From the NCBI GenBank assembly GCA_030824175.1, contig JAVBYH010000283.1:1-10272 (forward strand): a stretch of DNA of 10,272 nt, written 5' to 3'. Under the pieces are notes generated by a model. The model was not told where the DNA came from. It saw only the letters and a list, made by a program, of their open reading frames with translations, and did no database searches. A program made the position numbers and the translations under genes. Shown here piece by piece: positions 5,794 through 10,272 of the stretch; within the stretch, counting starts at the first letter, position 1, and each line of letters opens with the position of its first letter. The DNA comes from Bacteroidota bacterium (GTDB lineage Bacteria > Bacteroidota > Ignavibacteria > UBA10030 > UBA8401).

Positions 5794-6522
5794 TCAGATG
5801 ACGAAGCCGGCGGATTTCGGGATGCGGCGCTTCTCCGGCGGCACGATCTCGTCGGCCTCGACCCTGCCGTCGCGCAGCCGGATCGTCCGGTGCGCATGCT
5901 CCGCGATGTCCAATTCGTGCGTCACAAGAATGATCGTATTGCCCTGCTCATGAAGGATGTTGAAGAGCGCCATGATATCCTCGCCCGTCTTCGAGTCCAG
6001 GTTGCCCGTGGGCTCGTCGGCGAGGATGATCGAAGGCTTCGTCACGAGCGCGCGGGCGATCGCGACACGCTGGCGCTGTCCGCCGGAGAGCTCATTCGGC
6101 TTGTGCGTCATGCGGTCTTCGAGCTGCACGTGCTTCAGCGCGTCGATGGCGAGGCGCTTTCGTTCATTCGCGTGGATGCCCGCGTAGACGAGCGGCAGCT
6201 CGACGTTGTGCAGGGCGTTGGAGCGCGGGATAAGGTTGAACGTCTGAAAGACGAACCCGATCTCCTTGTTCCGGATCTTCGCCAGCTCATTGTCGTTCAT
6301 GTCGCTCACGTTCACGCCGGTGAATTCGTAGAGGCCGGAGGTGGGCGTATCCAGGCAGCCGACGATGTTCATGAGCGTGGATTTTCCGGACCCCGAGGGT
6401 CCCATGAGGGCCACATACTCGCCGCGGTTGATCTGGAGGGAGACGTTCTGGAGCGCGTGGACTTCCTCCGAACCCATCACGTACGTCTTGCTTACATTTT
6501 TTATGTTGATGACATTTGTCAT
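5794..6522 (-). CDS. ABC transporter ATP-binding protein (MacB/LolD-type)
   Basis: Cytoplasmic ATPase that powers the two MacB-type permeases encoded downstream. With the start at 6522 (MTNVINIKNVSKTY) it is 242 residues, about the usual size for this class. Visible motifs, numbered from that start: Walker A GPSGSGKST (41-49), Q-loop FVFQTFNLIP with Q93, signature LSGGQRQRVAIARAL (145-159), Walker B ILADEPTGNLD with D169 and catalytic E170, and H-loop VTHE with H202. The GxxVFQxFNLI and DEPTGNLDS patterns are typical of the MacB/LolD/FtsE branch. GGTGAG (complement of 6529-6534) lies 6 nt before the ATG at 6522. An upstream in-frame ATG at 6558 would add 12 residues that do not match the family and has no such site, so 6522 is preferred. 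The gene is complete with no missing key residue. Confidence 0.95.
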   Translation of the reverse strand: MTNVINIKNVSKTYVMGSEEVHALQNVSLQINRGEYVALMGPSGSGKSTLMNIVGCLDTPTSGLYEFTGVNVSDMNDNELAKIRNKEIGFVFQTFNLIPRSNALHNVELPLVYAGIHANERKRLAIDALKHVQLEDRMTHKPNELSGGQRQRVAIARALVTKPSIILADEPTGNLDSKTGEDIMALFNILHEQGNTIILVTHELDIAEHAHRTIRLRDGRVEADEIVPPEKRRIPKSAGFVI

Positions 6523-6579
6523 ACTGCACTCACCGATTGGTTGATGGAGTTCACACATTGAACCGCGTTAGGGCCGGCA

Positions 6580-7863
6580 TTACTTGGCTTCTTCCTTCTT
6601 ACCCATGCCGAATTTCTTCACGGTGTTGTCGATCTTGATGGCTGAACCGTCTTCGAGGTCGCGGTTGATCGCCTTGTAGCTGCCCGAGACGACTTCGGTG
6701 CTTTCATTGATGCCGGTGAGGATCTCGACATAGCCGTCGTCGTTGATGCCGCGCTTCACGGGAAGGGTCTTCGCTTTTCCGCCTTCCGTCACGAACACCA
6801 CTTCGATGGGTTTTTCCTGCTGGCCGTGCTGCAGCGAATCCTTCTTCTCGCCCTCTTTCGGTTTCGGCACGCGCGTCGTCACCGACTGAATCGGGACGGA
6901 CAGGGCATTCCGTTTCGTCTGCGTTTCGATGTCGGCGGACATGGACATGCCGGGACGGAGCGCGACGTCCTTTTCCAGGATACGGATCTTCACGACGAAA
7001 TTTGTGACCTCATCCTGCTGCCCGAGGCTCTTCGTGGCGGCCGTGTTGGCGATCTCGTACACGACGCCCTTCAATTTCTTGTCGGAATACGCGTCGACCT
7101 CGACGCGGGCCGTGTCGCCGATGTGGATGAGCACGACGTCGTTCTCGCCGACGTCGACCCGCGCTTCCATCATCGAAAGGTCGGCAACCGTCATGATCTG
7201 CGTGCCCTGCGTAAAGCCTGAGCCGCTGACGCGCTCGCCGAGTTCGGAGATGAGCTGCGAAATGGTGCCGTCCATCGGCGCAAAGATCGACGTCTTGTGG
7301 AGGCTTTCCCTGGCATCGCGGAGCGACGCGCTGGCCTGCGCCACGCCCGCCTGCGCCGATTCGTAGTTCGATTTCGCCATCTGGAACGAGGTCTTCGCGG
7401 CGATGAACTCCTGGTCGGAGATGAGTTTCTTCTGGTAGAGTTCCTGCGAGCGCTTGAACTCGGACTCGCCTTTTTCAAGGTTCGCCGCCTGGAGCGCGAG
7501 GCTTGCGCGCGCCGCAGAGATGCCCGCTTCGGCGCGGTCCACCTGTGCCTGATACTGGTCCGGCTTGATGCGCACGAGGAGGTCGCCCTTCTTCACGCGG
7601 TCGCCTTCCTTCACCGGAAGCTGCGTGATCTCGCCCGAGACCTCGGCGTTGATCTTCACCATTGTTTCCGGCTGGATCTTGCCCGAGGCCGTCACGACCT
7701 GTGTGATCGTGCGCTTCGACGCCTTTTCCGTCTGCACGGTGATGACGTTTTCCTTCTTGCTGCCGAGCACCACCACGAGGATGAGCGCGATCACCACAAC
7801 ACCGATACCCGAGAAAATAAAGATCTTCTTCTTATTCTTTTTAGACTTGCCAGCTGTAGCCAT
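6580..7863 (-). CDS. Periplasmic membrane fusion (adaptor) protein, MacA/HlyD-type
   Basis: 427-residue adaptor that links the inner membrane permeases to the outer membrane channel. In order, from the start at 7863: a lysine-rich cytoplasmic start (KSKKNKKK), one membrane anchor (about 14-34), first half of a lipoyl/barrel-sandwich domain (SGKIQPETMVKINAEVSGEI, about 60-79), a coiled-coil hairpin rich in Ala, Gln and Lys (about 103-190), the second lipoyl half (SIFAPMDGTISQL), then beta-barrel and membrane-proximal domains with LRPGMSMSADI (302-312). A Lys/Glu/Gln-rich insertion (about 331-352) interrupts the last domain. The start is decided by GGAG (complement of 7870-7873) 6 nt before the ATG at 7863. 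An ATG four codons upstream (7875) overlaps that GGAG and is less likely. It lies between the outer membrane channel and ATPase genes of the same operon. Confidence 0.93.
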   Translation of the reverse strand: MATAGKSKKNKKKIFIFSGIGVVVIALILVVVLGSKKENVITVQTEKASKRTITQVVTASGKIQPETMVKINAEVSGEITQLPVKEGDRVKKGDLLVRIKPDQYQAQVDRAEAGISAARASLALQAANLEKGESEFKRSQELYQKKLISDQEFIAAKTSFQMAKSNYESAQAGVAQASASLRDARESLHKTSIFAPMDGTISQLISELGERVSGSGFTQGTQIMTVADLSMMEARVDVGENDVVLIHIGDTARVEVDAYSDKKLKGVVYEIANTAATKSLGQQDEVTNFVVKIRILEKDVALRPGMSMSADIETQTKRNALSVPIQSVTTRVPKPKEGEKKDSLQHGQQEKPIEVVFVTEGGKAKTLPVKRGINDDGYVEILTGINESTEVVSGSYKAINRDLEDGSAIKIDNTVKKFGMGKKEEAK

Positions 7864-7869
7864 GAGACG

Positions 7870-7873
7870 CTCC
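7870..7873 (-). promoter_or_regulatory. Shine-Dalgarno site of the adaptor gene
   Basis: GGAG on the - strand, 6 nt before the ATG at 7863. It settles the start, because the alternative in-frame ATG (7873-7875) overlaps this site and could not use it. With the 8-nt-spaced GGAG of the TolC-family gene (complement of 9301-9304), it shows the organism does use anti-Shine-Dalgarno pairing for some genes. Confidence 0.65.
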
Positions 7874-7933
7874 ATTCGTTATTCAAACATGCACTGCAAT
7901 AAAGTTCAGTATCGTTGGGGTTGTTCGGTGCCG

Positions 7934-9292
7934 TTAATATTTTTCCGTGCCGAGCACGTATTTCATCGCCTGCTTCGCATACACATAATTGTACGACGCG
8001 TTCACGTTGTCACTCAAGGCCCGCGTGTAGTTGGCCACTGCCGTCAACTGATCGAGGAGCGTACCGGCGCCGAGCGAATAGCGTTCGGTGGCAATGCGTT
8101 GATCTTCTTCGGCCGACCGGACGTTCTTCGTCGTCACGTCGAGCTGCTTGTAGGCCGATTCGAGATCGAGGAGGGCCTTCTTCACGTCTGCCTGCACCTG
8201 GCGCTGCGTCTGCCGGACCTGTTCGTCGGCGATCTGCGCGCTGAGCTGCGCCTGCTGCGATGCGACACTTGTCTTGAAGCCGCTGAAGATCGGCAGGCTG
8301 ATGTTCAGGCCGTAGCTCAGCGTCTTGTAATCGTTCAGCTTGGCGAGTTCCGCGTTGCTGTACGAGTATCCGGCGCTCGCCGACAATGTGGGCCAGTACC
8401 CGCTGCGCGCCATCGTGACATCCTTTTCCGAACCTTCCTTCTGGAAGACGGCCGATTTGTAATCGGGACGCGTGTCGAGCGCCTGCTGCACGAGCTTGTT
8501 GTAATCGGCATATTGCGCCTTCAACTGGTCGTAGTCCAGCGCCTTTACTTCGTTCTCGATCGAATCGTCCGTATAATCGTATTCGCTGTACACATCGAGC
8601 GACAGATATGACAGCAGCGTCGTCTTCGCGTTCTCGTACGCGGCCTGCGCCTGGATGAGTCCGAGTTCGGCATTCGCCGTCGTCACCTGCTGGCGGTACA
8701 CATCGGCGAGCGCTACGGCGCCGACCTTGTTCGATTCGACGATGCGGTCGAGCTGCTGACGGCTCGATTTCAAATTATCCTCGTTCACCTTCACGAGGGA
8801 TTTCGTGCGGAGCACGTTCAAATAGAGGCCCTGCGTCTGGTAGACAACGTTCTGGCGAGTGCGAACGAGATTTTGCTCCGCCGCATCCTCGTTCAACAGC
8901 GCCCGGCTGAGTCTGGCGGGAGTCGAGAGACCGTCGAAGAGTGTCACGCCGGCACTGACACCGGCGCTGAAATTGTTACGCGTGGAGATGCCGGATGTCA
9001 CGCCGATGGGCACCTGAATGCCGCCGATATCCTGATAGTTCACACCAGCCGGCTGCCACGTCTGGCTGCGATTCCAACCGGCCGACGCATTGACCGAAGG
9101 AAGGAAATTCCCATAGGCCGATGTGACCGAACTTTTCTGCGATTCATAGGTGCTTTGCGAGCTGATGACGTTGAAGTTCTTCTCGAGCGCAGTGTTCAGT
9201 GCCTGCTGTAACGTCATGGGGGATTTACCTTGCGCCGATACTGATAACGTCGCGGCGAGGATGAGGAATGTTACAACACTGGTCAGTTTCAT
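7934..9292 (-). CDS. TolC-family outer membrane efflux protein
   Basis: 452-residue outer membrane channel, first gene of the efflux operon. The signal peptide is residues 1-20 (MKLTSVVTFL... ending SVSA before Q21). The mature protein shows the internal duplication of the family. The first half has TLQQALNTALEKNF (27-40), YGNFLPSVNASAGWNRS (60-76) and FSAGVSAGVTLFDG (108-121). The second half has SGYWPTLSASAGYSYS (297-312) and YGLNISLPIFSGFK (327-340). Long Ala/Gln-rich helical segments (about 125-225 and 342-435) would form the periplasmic tunnel. GGAG (complement of 9301-9304) lies 8 nt before the ATG. The 161-nt gap upstream is AT-rich around 9340-9395 and should hold the operon promoter. 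A TTGAAA (complement of 9364-9369) is present, but I find no convincing -10 at the right distance. The trimeric channel would receive substrate from the adaptor protein. Confidence 0.94.
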   Translation of the reverse strand: MKLTSVVTFLILAATLSVSAQGKSPMTLQQALNTALEKNFNVISSQSTYESQKSSVTSAYGNFLPSVNASAGWNRSQTWQPAGVNYQDIGGIQVPIGVTSGISTRNNFSAGVSAGVTLFDGLSTPARLSRALLNEDAAEQNLVRTRQNVVYQTQGLYLNVLRTKSLVKVNEDNLKSSRQQLDRIVESNKVGAVALADVYRQQVTTANAELGLIQAQAAYENAKTTLLSYLSLDVYSEYDYTDDSIENEVKALDYDQLKAQYADYNKLVQQALDTRPDYKSAVFQKEGSEKDVTMARSGYWPTLSASAGYSYSNAELAKLNDYKTLSYGLNISLPIFSGFKTSVASQQAQLSAQIADEQVRQTQRQVQADVKKALLDLESAYKQLDVTTKNVRSAEEDQRIATERYSLGAGTLLDQLTAVANYTRALSDNVNASYNYVYAKQAMKYVLGTEKY

Positions 9293-9453
9293 GCAGCCGT
9301 CTCCGAATAGAAAGGTGTTTGTGGGTTCACTCTTGCAATAATAACGAGTATTTACCGGGAAAGTTTCAAAATATAATGAATATCTTTGTTAAGGATGTTA
9401 AACGCACACAGTAACTTGGACGTATGGATTGGACATCCGGTTCCGTGAGAAGT

Positions 9454-10272
9454 TTAATGTGGGTATGCCCGTATGATCTCGTCTTTAATAGAGAGCAGAT
9501 ACGCCAGGGCCGGATCGTGTTCGTTGGGGATCTCACCGTCCAAAATGGCGTTTTCGATCGCCGTTTTAAGGATTCCGACGAGTTTGCCAGGCTGGAGGCC
9601 GCACACGTCCATGATCTCCTCACCGCGAACGGGGGGCTGAAACGACCGCATGCGGTCCTTCTCCTCGACTTCCTTCATTTTGTCGAGGACGCGGTCGTAA
9701 TTATCCGTGTATTTCACGACGAGTTTCGGATTCTTGGAAGTGATATCGGCCCTGCAGAGAGCCATGAGATCGTCGATGGCCTCCCCTGCCTCGAAGAGCA
9801 GCCGGCGCACCGCGGAGTCCGTAACGCCGTTGTCGACGAGCGCGATGGGACGGAGGTGGAGCCGGACGAGCTTTTCAACGAACGGCAGTTCGTCCATCGG
9901 CAGCTTGAAGCGGCGGAAGATATGCTTGACCATGCGCGCACCGAGCTCCTCGTGTCCGTGGAACGTCCATCCGACGCCCTCGTAAAATTTCTTCGTCTTC
10001 GGCTTTGCGATGTCGTGCAGGAGCGCGGCAAGGCGGAGGTACACATTCTCCGACACCGCGGCGACGTTGTCCACGACGATGCACGTGTGGAGGAAGACGT
10101 CCTTGTGATGGAAATCCTTGCGCTGGTCGACGCCGCCGAGGTCGGCGACCTCCGGGAAGATGGCGCGCATGATGCCGGTGTCCTGCAACAGCCGAAGGCC
10201 GATGGACGGCTTCGGACTCGCCATGATCTTCATGAACTCGTCCGTGATCCGTTCCTGCGAAATGATGGAGAG
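9454..10272 (-). CDS. CCA tRNA nucleotidyltransferase / poly(A) polymerase family protein with HD domain, 5' partial
   Basis: C-terminal 272 residues of a class II tRNA-maturing nucleotidyltransferase, which adds or repairs the 3' CCA end of tRNAs in the cytoplasm. The frame stays open to the right edge; 13 codons upstream of the Met at 10233 read LSIISQERITDEF, the usual lead-in to the RNA-binding region, so the true start and the catalytic head (GxS and DxD) are off the window. Visible parts, numbered from that Met: RNA-binding helices KIMASPKPSIGLRLLQDTGIM (2-22), then an HD domain with HHKDVFLHT (H49), LLHDIAKPKTKKF (H73, D74) and TFHGHEELGARM (90-101). This arrangement is common in bacterial CCA-adding enzymes with a fused HD phosphohydrolase. 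Without the head, a poly(A) polymerase or A-adding enzyme of the same family cannot be excluded. No clear terminator was found between its stop and the efflux operon. Confidence 0.9.
   Translation of the reverse strand, partial: LSIISQERITDEFMKIMASPKPSIGLRLLQDTGIMRAIFPEVADLGGVDQRKDFHHKDVFLHTCIVVDNVAAVSENVYLRLAALLHDIAKPKTKKFYEGVGWTFHGHEELGARMVKHIFRRFKLPMDELPFVEKLVRLHLRPIALVDNGVTDSAVRRLLFEAGEAIDDLMALCRADITSKNPKLVVKYTDNYDRVLDKMKEVEEKDRMRSFQPPVRGEEIMDVCGLQPGKLVGILKTAIENAILDGEIPNEHDPALAYLLSIKDEIIRAYPH

Noticed and set aside
7565..8611. Open + strand frame of 348 codons opposite the adaptor and outer membrane channel genes
   Set aside because: It runs across the adaptor/TolC gene boundary and shows no family motif, while the - strand proteins are strongly supported.
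9293..9453. A strong promoter or terminator in the gap between the CCA-enzyme and TolC genes
   Set aside because: The region is AT-rich and must hold the operon promoter unless the genes are co-transcribed, but no -35/-10 pair with good spacing and no stem with a T-tract could be defended by eye.

Overview
The window is compact, GC-rich bacterial DNA from a Gram-negative organism: it encodes a complete periplasm-spanning efflux system with a TolC-type outer membrane protein, and two exported or periplasmic peptidases. An S46 dipeptidyl-peptidase, a secreted zinc-peptidase of a kind common in Bacteroidota relatives, and mixed use of Shine-Dalgarno sites fit the Bacteroidota/Ignavibacteriota/Kapabacteria (FCB) group. 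That placement is inference; no rRNA or other strong marker lies in the window.

Layout. Positions 1-1772 (+) hold the C-terminal part of an S46 serine peptidase whose start lies off the left edge. Positions 1962-3071 (+) hold a complete secreted protein with an HExxH zinc-peptidase motif. Each of these two genes is followed by hairpin-rich DNA and an intrinsic terminator. From 9292 down to 3146 (-) runs a five-gene operon: outer membrane channel, membrane fusion protein, ABC ATPase and two MacB/FtsX-type permeases. Together they should form an ATP-driven tripartite exporter running from the inner membrane to the outside. At the right edge, 9454-10272 (-) holds the C-terminal two-thirds or so of a CCA-adding enzyme/poly(A) polymerase family protein with an HD domain; its start is off the window. 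No tRNA, rRNA, CRISPR array, transposase or phage gene was seen, and no stretch over 300 bases lacks a gene.

The most notable signal is non-coding. The intergenic gaps carry a family of short palindromes with arms beginning GGGCGA or GGGCG. Two copies (1788-1865 and 5708-5785) are exactly 78 bp and align without gaps. Both have TGTAG/CTACA ends, two hairpins in identical register and a GTAC at the exact centre. Single hairpins of the same design occur at 3075-3099 and inside the two terminators (1897-1929, 3116-3144). The variable part of each arm changes from hairpin to hairpin but stays paired within each one. One 78-bp copy lies inside the efflux operon between the ATPase and the first permease. 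The coding genes belong to recognisable families; the palindromic element is what deserves a second look.
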